A stretch of DNA of 64,000 nt from JAXMAZ01 sp046350115 (GCA_046350115.1 JAXMAZ010000018.1:89119-153118), one strand, 5' to 3'. Positions 50,350 through 59,968 are shown, numbered from the stretch's first letter. Numbers and translations are program-made. Notes: generated by a model from the sequence alone, not told the origin.

Positions 50350-51522
50350 ATGCCCCAATACCTCCAGCGCGGCCGCATCCCGCCGAAGCGGCACACCCAG
50401 CACCGGACCAACCCTGGGTACAAGGGCGAAGGGCTGTTCTACGAGGAGGTCATCACCACCCAGGGGTTCGGCCGGGCGTACAGCATCGTCTACCACCTCC
50501 GCCCGCCGACCCGGGTCCGGAAGGTGGAGGCCGCCGGCCGGCTGGACGTGCCCGTCGCCGAGGTGGACGCCCTCCGGCATCACCACCTGAAGTCCGGGAA
50601 CATGCCGGCCGGCGGCGACCCGGTGACAGGCCGGGTGCCGCTCCTGACCAACCGGGACGTCACCCTCTGGCGGTGCCGGCCGAAGCAGCCGCAGGCCGAG
50701 CTGTACCGCAACGCCGCGGCCGACGAGATCCTGTTCGTCCACCACGGCCGGGGGACGTTGCACACCCAGTTCGGCCCGCTGCCGGTCAAGCCGTTCGACT
50801 ACGTCGTCATCCCGAAGACCACGACGTACCGGCTCGACTTCGACCCGGACGGCTGCCAGCCGGACCTGCTGGTGATCGAGGCGGCCGGCACCGTCGGGTT
50901 CCCGCCGCGCTACCTGAACCCGGACGGCCAGTTCCGGCTCGGCGCCCCGTTCGCCGAGCGGGACCTGCACGGCCCGCCGGGGGTTGAGCCGACCGACCAC
51001 GACGCCGACACCCCGGTGCTGGTCAAGGACGGCTCCCGGCTCACCCGGTACGTGCTGGCCCACCACCCGTTCGACGCGGTCGGGTGGGACGGGATGGTCT
51101 ACCCGTACACGTTCAACGCCGACGACTTCGAGCCGATCACCGGGGCCATCCACCAGCCGCCGCCGATCCACCAGACGTTCCAGGCGGACGGGTTCGTCGT
51201 CTGCACCTTCGCGCCCCGGCTGCTCGACTACCACCCGGACGCCATCAAGGTGCCCTACGCCCACAGCAATGTCGAAAGCGACGAGGTGCTGTACTACGTC
51301 CGCGGCCAGTTCGGCAGTCGGCGGGGGGTGGAGGTCGGGTCGTTCACCCTGCACCCGCGGGGCGTGCCGCACGGCCCGCACCCCGGCACCATCGTGGCCA
51401 GCCGGGACGTGACCCGGACGGACGAGCTGGCGGTCATGGTGGACACCTTCCGCCCGTTCCACCTGACCCCGCAGGCGCTGGCGATCGACGACCCGGCGTA
51501 CCCGTACTCCTGGCTGGACTGA
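50350..51522 (+). CDS. hmgA: Homogentisate 1,2-dioxygenase
   Basis: 390 residues, cupin-fold ring-cleavage enzyme producing maleylacetoacetate. Clear family segments: MPQYLQRGRIPPKRHTQHR, FGRAYSIVYHLRPPTRV, LFVHHGRGTLHTQFGPLP, GWDGMVYPYTFNADDFEPIT, VEVGSFTLHPRGVPHGPHPG with the iron His/Glu region, and a late ELAVMVDTFRPFHLT. It is shorter than the roughly 440-residue classic enzymes and belongs to the shorter bacterial form. It starts 11 bases after the UGA gene, in the same operon. Confidence 0.94.
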   Translation: MPQYLQRGRIPPKRHTQHRTNPGYKGEGLFYEEVITTQGFGRAYSIVYHLRPPTRVRKVEAAGRLDVPVAEVDALRHHHLKSGNMPAGGDPVTGRVPLLTNRDVTLWRCRPKQPQAELYRNAAADEILFVHHGRGTLHTQFGPLPVKPFDYVVIPKTTTYRLDFDPDGCQPDLLVIEAAGTVGFPPRYLNPDGQFRLGAPFAERDLHGPPGVEPTDHDADTPVLVKDGSRLTRYVLAHHPFDAVGWDGMVYPYTFNADDFEPITGAIHQPPPIHQTFQADGFVVCTFAPRLLDYHPDAIKVPYAHSNVESDEVLYYVRGQFGSRRGVEVGSFTLHPRGVPHGPHPGTIVASRDVTRTDELAVMVDTFRPFHLTPQALAIDDPAYPYSWLD

Positions 51523-51529
51523 GGGTTTT

Positions 51530-51640
51530 GTAGGGTGTGTTGAGGGAGGCTCTGCGACCGAAACGCACCAGCCCGGCAGCGACATCGACCGACTTGTGAA
51601 GTCCCATCGGTGCGTTTCGCAAAGCCTCAACACACCCTAC
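51530..51640. repeat. GTAGGG/CCCTAC palindromic element, copy I
   Basis: Left arm GTAGGGTGTGTTGAGGGAGG then CTCTGCGACCGAAACGCACC; right arm GGTGCGTTTCGCAAAGCCTC then AACACACCCTAC. Here the left arm carries the extra bases (GGAG and ACCG) and the right arm is compact, the mirror image of copies F, G and J. G-to-A change TGTGTT is matched by AACACA, keeping pairing. Confidence 0.87.
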
Positions 51641-51654
51641 ACCGGATCGACCCG

Positions 51655-52260
51655 ATGCAGCTCGACGTCTCCGCCGCCGCCCCGCCGGACGTGTACGCCC
51701 TGCTCACCCGGATCGTCACCCCGCGGCCGATCGCCTGGGTGACGAGCGTCTCCACGGCGGGCGTCGTCAACCTGGCCCCGTTCAGCTTCTTCAACGTGTT
51801 CGGGTCGAACCCGCCGGTGGTCGTGTTCTCCCCGACGCTCACTCGGACCGGGGCGAAGAAGGACACCCTCCGCAACGTAGAGGCGACCGGGCAGTTCGTC
51901 GTCCACGCCGTCACCGCCGAGCTGGCCGAGAAGGCCAACCTGTCCAGCAAGGAGCTGCCGCCGGACGAGAGCGAGATCGACCTGGCCGGCCTACACACCA
52001 CGCCGTCGGTGAAGGTGGCCCCGCCGCGGCTCGTGGAGTCGCCGACCGCGATGGAGTGCGTCGTCCGGCAGATCGTGTCCGTCGGAGACGGCCCCATCGC
52101 CGGCAACCTGGTGGTCGGCGAGGTGGTGATGATCCACGTTGCCGAGTCGGTGCTGGGGGCTGACGGCAAGCCGGACCCGCGGAAGCTGAAGACCGTCGCC
52201 CGGCTCGGGGCCGACTTCTGGTGCCACACGTCCGACCTGTTCGAGCTGAAGCGGCCGTGA
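51655..52260 (+). CDS. Flavin reductase-like (FMN-binding split-barrel) protein
   Basis: 201 residues from ATG 51655. Split-barrel flavin reductase features: TRIVTPRPIAWVTSVSTAG, VNLAPFSFFNVFGSNPPVVV, KKDTLRNVEATGQFVVHAVT, and the late VVGEVVMIHVAESVL with RLGADFWC. The N-terminus PRPIAWVTS...G-x-x-NLAP-x-S-F-F is the FMN-binding signature. It may supply reduced flavin to an oxygenase or be a stand-alone reductase. It follows hmgA after a repeat, so membership of the same operon is uncertain. Confidence 0.9.
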   Translation: MQLDVSAAAPPDVYALLTRIVTPRPIAWVTSVSTAGVVNLAPFSFFNVFGSNPPVVVFSPTLTRTGAKKDTLRNVEATGQFVVHAVTAELAEKANLSSKELPPDESEIDLAGLHTTPSVKVAPPRLVESPTAMECVVRQIVSVGDGPIAGNLVVGEVVMIHVAESVLGADGKPDPRKLKTVARLGADFWCHTSDLFELKRP

Positions 52261-52348
52261 TGGCGGACGACCCGGCCGTCGGGTACACTCGTCCCGTCCG
52301 CCCCGCCGTGTCGCGCCCGGTCCGCCGGGCCGCCTCCGTGAGCCGCGT

Positions 52349-55312
52349 ATGCCCGGCCGCCTCCCAGTTATTCTCGTCGCCCTGCTCGCCGGGCCGGCCG
52401 GCGCCGACCACGGGCCGCTCACGTTCGAGCGGGACGTGCGGCCGATCCTGCGGGCCGTGTGCTTCCAGTGCCACGGGGAGGAGGCAAACCCGAAGGGCAA
52501 GCTCGACCTGCGTCTGGTCCGGCTGATGGCCGCCGGCGGGCGGTCCGGTCCGGCCGTCGTCCCGGGCAAGTTGGACGAGAGCGTACTGTGGGAGAAGGTC
52601 GCGTCCGACGAGATGCCGAAGGGGACGAAGAAGCTGACCGCCGAGCAGAAGGCGACCGTCCGCCGGTGGATCGAGCAGGGGGCGAAGACCGCCCGGCCGG
52701 AGCCGGCCGACCCGGCCGCCGCCCGGTTCACCGCCGAAGACCTGAGCCACTGGTCGTTCCAGCCGGTGAAGTCGCCGCCGGCCCCAGGAGTGCCCGGCGC
52801 CGGCTCGCCCATTGACGCCTTCTTGCTGGCCAAGCTCCGGTCCGCCGGCATCTCCGGGTTTACGCCCGAAGCGGATCGCCGAACCCTGATCCGCCGGCTC
52901 ACCTTCGACCTATACGGCCTGCCACCCACACCGGCCGATATCGACGCCTTCCTGGCCGACCGGTCGCCGGGCGCTTACGAGAGGCTGGTGGACCGGCTAC
53001 TCGCGTCACCGCGGTACGGGGAGCGGTGGGGGCGGCACTGGCTGGACGTGGTCCGCTACGCCGACACCCACGGGTACGACAAGGACAAGCCCCGGCCGCA
53101 CGCCTGGCCGTACCGGGACTATGTCATCCGGGCGCTGAACGCGGACAAGCCGTACACCCGGTTCGTGCAGGAGCAGATCGCCGGCGACGTGCTGTTCCCC
53201 GGGACGGCCGACGGCGTCGAGGCTCTCGGGTTCCTGGCCGCCGGCCCGTGGGACTTCATCGGCCACGCCGAGTTGCCCGAGTCGAAAACGGACGGCAGGG
53301 TGGCCCGCAACCTGGACCGGGACGAGTTCGTCACCGCCACCCTCGGGGCGTTCGCCAGCCTGACGGTCGGCTGTGCCCGGTGCCACGACCACAAGTTCGA
53401 CCCGATCACCCAGGACGACTACTACGCCCTCCAGGCGGTGTTCGCGGCCATCGACCGGACCGACAAGCGGTACGACCCGGACCCCGTGTCGGCCGAGAGG
53501 CGGACCGCCCTGCTCGCCGCCCGCCGACTGGCCGACGCCCGACTGCACGGCCTGGAGACCCAGGCTCATGAGCGGGCCGGCGCTGAGCTAGCCGCCCTCA
53601 ATCGGCAACTGGCCGACGCCCGCAAGCCGTCCGTCCCGCGGCCCGAGTTCGGCTACCACTCGGCCGTCGCCGACCGGCCGGACCGGGCCAAGTGGGTGCA
53701 GGTCGATCTCGGCGCGAGCATCTCGTTGGACCGGGTGGTGCTGCGGCCGTGTCACGACGACTTCGCCGGCATCGGGGCCGGGTTCGGGTTCCCGGTGCGG
53801 TTCAAAGTGGAGGCGTCCGACGACCCGCGGCTCGAGACTGGCGTGACGGTTCTTCTGGACCGCACGGCGGGAGACGTGCCGAACCCCCGGACGGCCCCGG
53901 TGGCCGCGCCGGCCGGCGGGCGGGCGGCCCGGTACGTCCGGGTGACGGCCACCGCCCTCTCCCGCCGGCTGCCGACCGACTTCATCTTCGCACTGGCCGA
54001 GCTGGAAGCGTTCGACGGCGCCGGCACCAACCGGGCGGCCGGGGCGGCGGTCACGGCCCTCGACTCGACCGAAGCCCCAACCCGATGGCGGCGCGCCAAC
54101 CTGACCGACGGCATCTACCCCGGCCCGGCCGTGTCGGCATCCGAGGCCCGCGCGTTGACGGCCCGGCGGGAAGCGGCGTTGGCCGCCGCCCTCGGGCCGC
54201 GGGCCGCGGAGTGGCGGGCGACGGTCGCCGAACGGGAGGCCATCGACCGACAGTTGCAAGCCGTCGATGCGGCCCGGAAGACGGCGTACATCGGGGCCGT
54301 TCACACCGGGTCCGGGACGTTCGTCGGCACCGGGGCGAACGGCGGCCGGCCGCGACCGGTTCACGTCCTCGCTCGCGGCGATGTCACCCGACCGGGGAGG
54401 TTGGCGATGCCCGGCGCCGTCGCCGCTCTGCCCGTGCGGTTCGACCTGCCGGCCGACCACACCGAGGGGGACCGCCGGGCCGCCCTCGCCCGCTGGTTGA
54501 CCGATCCGGCCCACCCGCTCGTCTGGCGGAGCGTCGTCAACCGCGTCTGGCAGTACCACTTCGGCCGGGGCATCGTCGATTCGCCGAACGACTTCGGCAA
54601 GATGGGCCAGTCGCCGTCCCACCCGGAGTTGCTCGACTGGCTGGCCGCCGATTTCCGCGACCACGGCGGCAGCCTGAAGCGACTGCACCGGCAGATCGTC
54701 ACCTCGGCCGCGTACCGGCAGGCGGTCGTCCACGACCCGGCCCGGGCCAAGCTGGACGCCGACAACCGGCTGCTCTGGCGGCAGAACCGGCGGAAACTGG
54801 AAGCTGAGGAGGTGCGGGATGCCGTCCTGGCCGTCGCCGGCAAACTCGACCTGACGACGGGCGGGCCGGGGTTCCAGGACTTCGTGGTCGAGAAGCCGGA
54901 GCACTCGCCGCACTACCAGTACCACCTCCACGACCCGGACGACCCGCGGTCGCACAGGCGGTCGGTGTACCGGTTCGTGGTGCGGTCCAAAACCCAGCCG
55001 TTCCTCACCGCCCTCGATTGTGCCGACCCGTCGCTGAGCGTGGACCGGCGGACCGAGGGCGTCACCCCACAACAGGCGCTGGCCCTGCTGAACAACCGGC
55101 TGGTCCGGGCGATGAGCCGGCACTTCGCCGCCCGGGTCGAGGGGCTGGCGACCGACACCCCGGGGCGGGTGACGGCGGCGGTGCGGCTGGCGTTGGGCCG
55201 CGACCCGACGCCGGCCGAGCGGGACGAGCTAGTCCGGTATGCGAACACACATGGGCTGGCGGAGGCGTGTCGGCTGGTGTTCAACCTGACCGAGTTCGTG
55301 TTCGTGGACTGA
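52349..55312 (+). CDS. DUF1549/DUF1553 protein with N-terminal cytochrome and discoidin-like insert (PSD1-type)
   Basis: 987 residues, exported (signal to about residue 19, AGPAGA). Order: planctomycete cytochrome C (ERDVRPILRAVCFQCHGEE with haem site CFQCH); DUF1549 (SPIDAFLLAKLRSAGISG, LTFDLYGLPPTPADIDAFL, YGERWGRHWLDVVRYADTHG); a second CARCH motif in SLTVGCARCHDHKFDPIT; a discoidin/F5-8C-like insert (about 440-570, KWVQVDLGASISLDRVVLRP); and DUF1553 (about 710-980, NRVWQYHFGRGIVDSPNDFG, FRDHGGSLKRLHRQIVTSAA). It pairs with the next gene (DUF1501), a constant pairing in planctomycetes thought to act in extracellular polysaccharide use. Mechanism unknown. Confidence 0.94.
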   Translation: MPGRLPVILVALLAGPAGADHGPLTFERDVRPILRAVCFQCHGEEANPKGKLDLRLVRLMAAGGRSGPAVVPGKLDESVLWEKVASDEMPKGTKKLTAEQKATVRRWIEQGAKTARPEPADPAAARFTAEDLSHWSFQPVKSPPAPGVPGAGSPIDAFLLAKLRSAGISGFTPEADRRTLIRRLTFDLYGLPPTPADIDAFLADRSPGAYERLVDRLLASPRYGERWGRHWLDVVRYADTHGYDKDKPRPHAWPYRDYVIRALNADKPYTRFVQEQIAGDVLFPGTADGVEALGFLAAGPWDFIGHAELPESKTDGRVARNLDRDEFVTATLGAFASLTVGCARCHDHKFDPITQDDYYALQAVFAAIDRTDKRYDPDPVSAERRTALLAARRLADARLHGLETQAHERAGAELAALNRQLADARKPSVPRPEFGYHSAVADRPDRAKWVQVDLGASISLDRVVLRPCHDDFAGIGAGFGFPVRFKVEASDDPRLETGVTVLLDRTAGDVPNPRTAPVAAPAGGRAARYVRVTATALSRRLPTDFIFALAELEAFDGAGTNRAAGAAVTALDSTEAPTRWRRANLTDGIYPGPAVSASEARALTARREAALAAALGPRAAEWRATVAEREAIDRQLQAVDAARKTAYIGAVHTGSGTFVGTGANGGRPRPVHVLARGDVTRPGRLAMPGAVAALPVRFDLPADHTEGDRRAALARWLTDPAHPLVWRSVVNRVWQYHFGRGIVDSPNDFGKMGQSPSHPELLDWLAADFRDHGGSLKRLHRQIVTSAAYRQAVVHDPARAKLDADNRLLWRQNRRKLEAEEVRDAVLAVAGKLDLTTGGPGFQDFVVEKPEHSPHYQYHLHDPDDPRSHRRSVYRFVVRSKTQPFLTALDCADPSLSVDRRTEGVTPQQALALLNNRLVRAMSRHFAARVEGLATDTPGRVTAAVRLALGRDPTPAERDELVRYANTHGLAEACRLVFNLTEFVFVD

Positions 55313-55330
55313 CCGCGATCAATCAACCGC

Positions 55331-55383
55331 GTAGCGGGGACGCCAACGGCGTCCCCGGTCCGGCCGGAGGCCGGGCTGCTAAC
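55331..55383. repeat. TTAGCGGG...CCCGCTAAC palindromic element, copy 2 (inverted)
   Basis: Reverse orientation of 31477-31528: GTAGCGGGGACGCC-aac-GGCGTCCCC, then CCGGCCGGAGGCCGGG and GCTGCTAAC. It separates the DUF1553 and DUF1501 genes. Confidence 0.82.
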
Positions 55384-55415
55384 CCGCGGTGACGGTGCCA
55401 TAAACGAGAACCACA

Positions 55416-56846
55416 GTGAACCGTCGCGACTTCCTCTGGCACTCGGGCGGCGGCCTCGGCGGGGTGGCCCTCGCCGCCATGCTCGGTCGGGACAGCTTGC
55501 TCGCCGCCCCCCTGCACCACGCCCCGAAGGCGAAGCGGGTGGTGCAACTGTTCATGGCCGGCGGGGCGTCCCACCTCGACCTGTTCGACTTCAAGCCGGA
55601 GCTGGTCAAGCGGCACGGCCGGCCGTCGAACTTCGGCGAGCCGGTGGAGGCGTTTCAGAACGGCCTCGGCCCGTGGCTGCGGCCGGTGTGGGACTTCAAG
55701 CCCTACGGCAAGTGCGGGAAGATGCTGGCCGAGCCGGTGGCGGCGCTCGGCGAGGTGGCGGACGAGATCGCCTTCGTCCACAACATGACCGGCACGTCCG
55801 GCGTCCACTCGCAGGGCACGCTGCTGCAAACCACCGGGTTCGACCGGCCGGGGTTCCCGGGAGCCGGCAACTGGGTGAGCTACGCCCTCGGGGCCGAGCG
55901 GGACAACCTGCCGACGTTCGTGGTGCTGCCGGACCGCCGCGGGTTGCCGTCCAACGGAACCAAGAACTGGGACCCGGCGTTCCTCCCGGCCCGGCACCAG
56001 GGGACGGTCGTCTACCCGGGTGACACCCCGCCGGTCGCCGACTTGTTCCCCGACCCGCGGGACGCCAGATCAGCACTTGCAGAGGCGGACGGGCTGGCCG
56101 CCCTCGGCCGGCTGAACCGGGCCTACGCCGACGCCCGTCCCGGGGACGACCGGCTGGCCGCCCGGGTGAACAGCTACGAGCTGGCCGCCAAGATGCAGCT
56201 CGCCGCCCCGGAGGCGCTGGACGTCAGCCGGGAGCCGGCCCACGTCCTGAAGCGGTACGGCCTCGACCACGGGCGGACAAGCTTCGGCCCGGACATCGAC
56301 CCCGTGGAAGAAATCGACCGGTTCGCCCGCAACTGCTTGGTCGCCCGGCGGCTGCTGGAGCGGGGGGTGCGGTTCGTCCAGGTGTGGAGCGGCAACGACA
56401 ACGGGTTCCCCCGGCGGAACTGGGACTCGCACGAGGACGTGAGGCGGGACCACGGGCCGCTGGCCGTCGGCATGGCCCGCGGGGCGGCGGCGCTCATCCG
56501 GGACTTGAAGGACCGCGGGTTGCTCGCGGACACGCTGGTCGTCTGGTCCACCGAATTCGGCCGGATGCCGAGTTCGCAGGGGGGCAAGGGGCGGGACCAC
56601 AACCCGTACTGCTTCACCACCTGGCTGGCCGGCGGCGGCATTCAGGGGGGCGTCAGCCACGGGCCGAGCGACGACTTCGGGTACAAGCCGCTCGACCGGG
56701 CCAACCCGACCCGCGGGTACGACGTCCACGCGACGATGCTACACCTGCTCGGCATCGACCACACCCGGCTGACCGTCCGGCACAACGGCATCGACCGCCG
56801 GCTGACCGACGTCCACGGCCACGTCCTGCGGGACATCCTGGCCTGA
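55416..56846 (+). CDS. DUF1501 protein with Tat-like signal
   Basis: 476 residues from GTG 55416. N-terminus MNRRDFLWHSGGGLGGVALA has the twin-arginine (N-RRDFL) form, so export in a folded state is likely. DUF1501 core: RVVQLFMAGGASHLDLFDFK, GTSGVHSQGTLLQTTGFDRP, RNCLVARRLLERGVRFVQVW, DLKDRGLLADTLVVWSTEFG, GGIQGGVSHGPSDDFGYKPL and the C-terminal VHATMLHLLGIDHTRLTVRH. The domain has a sulfatase/alkaline-phosphatase-like fold by family knowledge; the substrate is unknown. It is the partner of the DUF1553 gene. Confidence 0.94.
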   Translation: MNRRDFLWHSGGGLGGVALAAMLGRDSLLAAPLHHAPKAKRVVQLFMAGGASHLDLFDFKPELVKRHGRPSNFGEPVEAFQNGLGPWLRPVWDFKPYGKCGKMLAEPVAALGEVADEIAFVHNMTGTSGVHSQGTLLQTTGFDRPGFPGAGNWVSYALGAERDNLPTFVVLPDRRGLPSNGTKNWDPAFLPARHQGTVVYPGDTPPVADLFPDPRDARSALAEADGLAALGRLNRAYADARPGDDRLAARVNSYELAAKMQLAAPEALDVSREPAHVLKRYGLDHGRTSFGPDIDPVEEIDRFARNCLVARRLLERGVRFVQVWSGNDNGFPRRNWDSHEDVRRDHGPLAVGMARGAAALIRDLKDRGLLADTLVVWSTEFGRMPSSQGGKGRDHNPYCFTTWLAGGGIQGGVSHGPSDDFGYKPLDRANPTRGYDVHATMLHLLGIDHTRLTVRHNGIDRRLTDVHGHVLRDILA

Positions 56847-56867
56847 CACTGGCGGTGCGGGCGGTCG

Positions 56868-57596
56868 TCAGCCGATTCGCAGCAGCCGGCAGACTTCCTG
56901 ATAGCTCGGCTCCAGGGGGAGTTGGATGCACTGGTCGGGGCCGAGCCAGAGGGGAATCGTCGGCAACGGTTGGCCGACGGCGAGCGGGAAGAACCAGGCG
57001 TCGAGCAGCGGCAGCTTCTTCCCCTTCGGCGGTTGTCGGGTCCGGAGCGTCACGGCGTAGAGCGGCGGCGGCGTCGGGGCGAGTTGCGGATCGACGTGGC
57101 CGAGTTGGGTCAACAGGTCGGCGTACAGGTTCGCCCGCCGGATGCTGACCGGATCGATCAGCGACACGCAGACTTCCTGGCTGAGTAACGAGGACACTTT
57201 CGTAATGAACTTGGCCCGGCTTTCCGGGCGGTCCTTGTTCGAGGGGCTGATGACTTCGACGGCCGCGACCAGCGTGCGTTCGCGTTCGTCGTCGTAGACC
57301 AGGACTTCGTACTCGTCCTGTTCGGCGAGGTCGGCTTCCACGGTGAACGTCGGGGCCGAAGCGGTTTGCGTGGCGGTGCCCCCCCCCCGCGACGGGGCCT
57401 TGGGGGAGCGGTCGTCCTCGGTCGTGGCCACATCGACTTCAAACGGCGAACCGAGGTACAGCCGCGGGGCGGCATGGAATCGGGGCGGCAGGAGATCGAA
57501 CAGCGTCCGGACGATCTCCATCGGCCAACCGCCGTGGAGTTCACTCCAGTGGTGCGTGTCGTTCACCGGCGAACGGAAGTGATCGTGGAGCGGCAT
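56868..57596 (-). CDS. DUF4058-family protein
   Basis: 242 residues from ATG 57596 (MPLHDHFRSPVNDTHHWSEL). DUF4058 pattern: HDHF...HW-x-x-x-HG-x-W, RTLFDLLPPRFHAAPRLYLG, VEVISPSNKDRPESRAKFIT (nuclease-like E-x-ISPxNK), VSLIDPVSIRRANLYADLL and a proline-rich end with IPLWLGPDQCIQLPLE. The E-V-I-S-P-x-N-K motif is shared with Uma2/PD-(D/E)xK relatives, so a nuclease-like fold is plausible, function unknown. It converges with the DUF1501 gene. Confidence 0.88.
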   Translation of the reverse strand: MPLHDHFRSPVNDTHHWSELHGGWPMEIVRTLFDLLPPRFHAAPRLYLGSPFEVDVATTEDDRSPKAPSRGGGTATQTASAPTFTVEADLAEQDEYEVLVYDDERERTLVAAVEVISPSNKDRPESRAKFITKVSSLLSQEVCVSLIDPVSIRRANLYADLLTQLGHVDPQLAPTPPPLYAVTLRTRQPPKGKKLPLLDAWFFPLAVGQPLPTIPLWLGPDQCIQLPLEPSYQEVCRLLRIG

Positions 57597-57653
57597 GGCG
57601 ATGGACCTCCGGGCGGATTGTACCACGCCCCCGGTCGGGTATCATCAGCGGCT

Positions 57654-59783
57654 ATGACCCGCCTGTTTCCGGTCGCCCTCGTCGGGCTGTTCGCCGCCGC
57701 GCCGCCGGCCCCGCTGCCGACGTTCCCGCCGTGCACCACGTCGGCCGTCGTCGGGTCGCCGGACCCGCCGCTCCCGTACCGGGCGAAGCGGGTGTACCCG
57801 AACCTGTCGCCCGCGTTCCCGGTCATGGCCCGGCCGGTCCCGGGGACGGACCAGTTGCTCGTCATCACCGAGGCCGGCCCGTATGGGGCGACGAAGCTGG
57901 TTCGCGTGCCGGACGACCCGGCCGTCACCGACAAGCAGGCGGTCGAGCTGTTCGCCGTCCCGGGCGTCGCCTACGACTTCGCATTCCACCCCCGGTTCGC
58001 CGACAACGGGTTCGTGTACGTCGGCTGGAACGGTAAGGACGAGGCGACGAAGAAGCACTTCACCCGGGTGACGCGGTACACCCTCTGGCCGAAGCCGCCG
58101 TTCACCTTCGACCCGAAGTCCGCAACGACGGTCATCGAGTGGGAGTCGAACGGGCACAACGGCGGCGCCCTCGCGTTCGGGCCGGACGGTAAGCTGTTCG
58201 TCACCAGCGGGGACGGCACCGCCGACTCGGACGCGAACGACGTCGGCCAGTCCACCGACACGCTGCTGGCCAAGGTGCTGCGGATCGACGTGGACCGGCC
58301 GGCCGGCGGCAAGCGGTACTCGGTGCCGGCGGACAACCCGTTCGTCGCGGACAAGCGGTTCCGGCCGGAGACGTGGGCCTACGGGCTGCGGAACCCCTGG
58401 CGGATCACCTGCGACCTCCCGAGCGGCCAGGTGTGGGTCGGGAACAACGGCCAGGACCAGTGGGAGCAGGTCTATCTCGTCCGCAAGGGGGCGAACTACG
58501 GGTGGAGCGTGATGGAGGGCGGCCACCCGTTCCACCCCCGCAAGCCCGGGCCGACGCCGATCAGCCCGCCGACCGTGGACCACCCGCACGCCGAGGCCCG
58601 GTCGCTGACCGGCGGCGTGGTGTACCGCGGGGCGAAGCTGCCGGAGCTGGTCGGGGCGTACGTGTACGGCGACTACTCGACCGGCCGGGTCTGGGCGGCC
58701 AAACACGACGGCGAGAAGCTGGTCTGGCAGAAGGAGCTGGCCCGGACCGGGTTCAAGATCACCGCCATCGTCGCCGACCGCCGCAGCGAGCTGGTCATCC
58801 TCGACCACCAGCCGTCGGGCAAGTCGGGGTTGTACACCCTCGAGCCGACGCCGGCCGGTGAGGCCACGCCGCCGTTCCCCCGCACCCTGACGGCGAGCGG
58901 GCTGTTCGCGTCCGTCAGGGAGCACCGGATGGCCGCGGGGGTGATCCCGTACTCGGTGAACACCCCGTTCTGGTCGGACGGGCTGGACAAGGTGCGGTTC
59001 CTGGCCCTGCCGCCGGGCGGCACGGTCGGTTACGCCGCAGCCCACGGGTGGGAGTTCCCGGAACGCACGGTGATCGTTAAAAGCTTCGCCCACGAGGGCA
59101 AATGGGTCGAGACACGCTTCCTGACCAAACAGGGCGGCGAGTGGGCCGGGTACTCGTACCGGTGGAACCCGGCCGGCACGGACGCCGAACTGGTGGACGC
59201 GGCCGGCGCGGACCTCACGCTGTCAGGCGGTCAGCCGTGGCGGATCCCGAGCCGAACGGAGTGCATGGTCTGCCACACCCGGGCGGCTAACTTCCTCCTC
59301 GGGCTGTGCGAGCTACAGATGAACCGCGACCACGACTACCCGGGCGGGGTGCGGGCCAACCAGATCGCCGCGTTCGAGCACAACAAACTGTTCACCGGCC
59401 AATTGCCGGCCCCGGCCGAGCGGAAGGCGCTCGTCGATCCGGCCGACCGGTCAAAGCCGGTGGAAGCCAGGGCGCGGTCGTGGCTGCACGCCAACTGCTC
59501 CGCCTGCCACGTCGAGGCCGGCGGCGGGAACGCCCGGATGGAGCTGGAGTTCACCACCCCGGCGGACAAGATGCGGGTGCTCGGCGAGAAGCCGCTGCAC
59601 CAGACGTTCGACCTGCCGGACGCCCGGCTCGTCGCCACCGGCCGGCCGGACGGGTCGGTGTTGCTGAAGCGGGCGAGCCTCCGCGGACCGGGCCAGATGC
59701 CGCCGCTGGCCAGCTCCCGTCCGGACCCGGTCGGGGTGGAGGTGCTGCGGGAGTGGATCGCCGGGTTGAAGGAGACGCCATGA
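57654..59783 (+). CDS. PQQ-type sugar dehydrogenase (glucose/sorbosone) fused to a cytochrome c-like module
   Basis: 709 residues with signal MTRLFPVALVGLFAAAPPA; start ATG 57654. The N-terminal beta-propeller (about 50-400): FHPRFADNGFVYVGWNGKDE, NGHNGGALAFGPDGKLFVTS with the catalytic-His-like NGHNGG, LAKVLRIDVDRPAGG, YGLRNPWRITCDLPSGQVWV, QDQWEQVYLVRKGANYGWSV, and SLTGGVVYRGAKLPELVGAY. The C-terminal 300 residues carry an opening VNTPFWSDGLDKVRFLALPP, two haem-like motifs (CMVCH and CSACH) and a final FDLPDARLVATGRPDGSVLL region. Likely a periplasmic PQQ-dependent oxidation with electrons delivered to its own haem domain. Substrate unknown. Confidence 0.92.
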   Translation: MTRLFPVALVGLFAAAPPAPLPTFPPCTTSAVVGSPDPPLPYRAKRVYPNLSPAFPVMARPVPGTDQLLVITEAGPYGATKLVRVPDDPAVTDKQAVELFAVPGVAYDFAFHPRFADNGFVYVGWNGKDEATKKHFTRVTRYTLWPKPPFTFDPKSATTVIEWESNGHNGGALAFGPDGKLFVTSGDGTADSDANDVGQSTDTLLAKVLRIDVDRPAGGKRYSVPADNPFVADKRFRPETWAYGLRNPWRITCDLPSGQVWVGNNGQDQWEQVYLVRKGANYGWSVMEGGHPFHPRKPGPTPISPPTVDHPHAEARSLTGGVVYRGAKLPELVGAYVYGDYSTGRVWAAKHDGEKLVWQKELARTGFKITAIVADRRSELVILDHQPSGKSGLYTLEPTPAGEATPPFPRTLTASGLFASVREHRMAAGVIPYSVNTPFWSDGLDKVRFLALPPGGTVGYAAAHGWEFPERTVIVKSFAHEGKWVETRFLTKQGGEWAGYSYRWNPAGTDAELVDAAGADLTLSGGQPWRIPSRTECMVCHTRAANFLLGLCELQMNRDHDYPGGVRANQIAAFEHNKLFTGQLPAPAERKALVDPADRSKPVEARARSWLHANCSACHVEAGGGNARMELEFTTPADKMRVLGEKPLHQTFDLPDARLVATGRPDGSVLLKRASLRGPGQMPPLASSRPDPVGVEVLREWIAGLKETP

Positions 59784-59825
59784 CGCCCGGTCCGATGCCA
59801 CAACGCTCTGAGCGGTCGGGGGTTC

Positions 59826-59968
59826 AACCCCTCCCCCCGGCCCCCTCCCCGAAGCGGAGAGGGGGAGCAAGGGGGACGCTCGCCCCGCCCGTGACCGAAA
59901 CCACAGCCCGGGCGCTGTCGCACTCTTGCTCCCCCTTACCCTCTCAGGGAAAGGGGACGGGGGTTAGG
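59826..59968. repeat. CCCCTCC...GGGGGTTAGG inverted repeat
   Basis: Left part ACCCCTCCCCCCGGCCCCCT, CCCCgaagcGGAGAGGGGGA, GCAAGGGGG; right part CTTGCTCCCCCTTACCCTCT then CAGGGAAAGGGGACGGGGGT TAGG (joined). Same family as 38472-38716. The right arm ends 18 bases before the GTG of the HAD gene. Confidence 0.72.
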
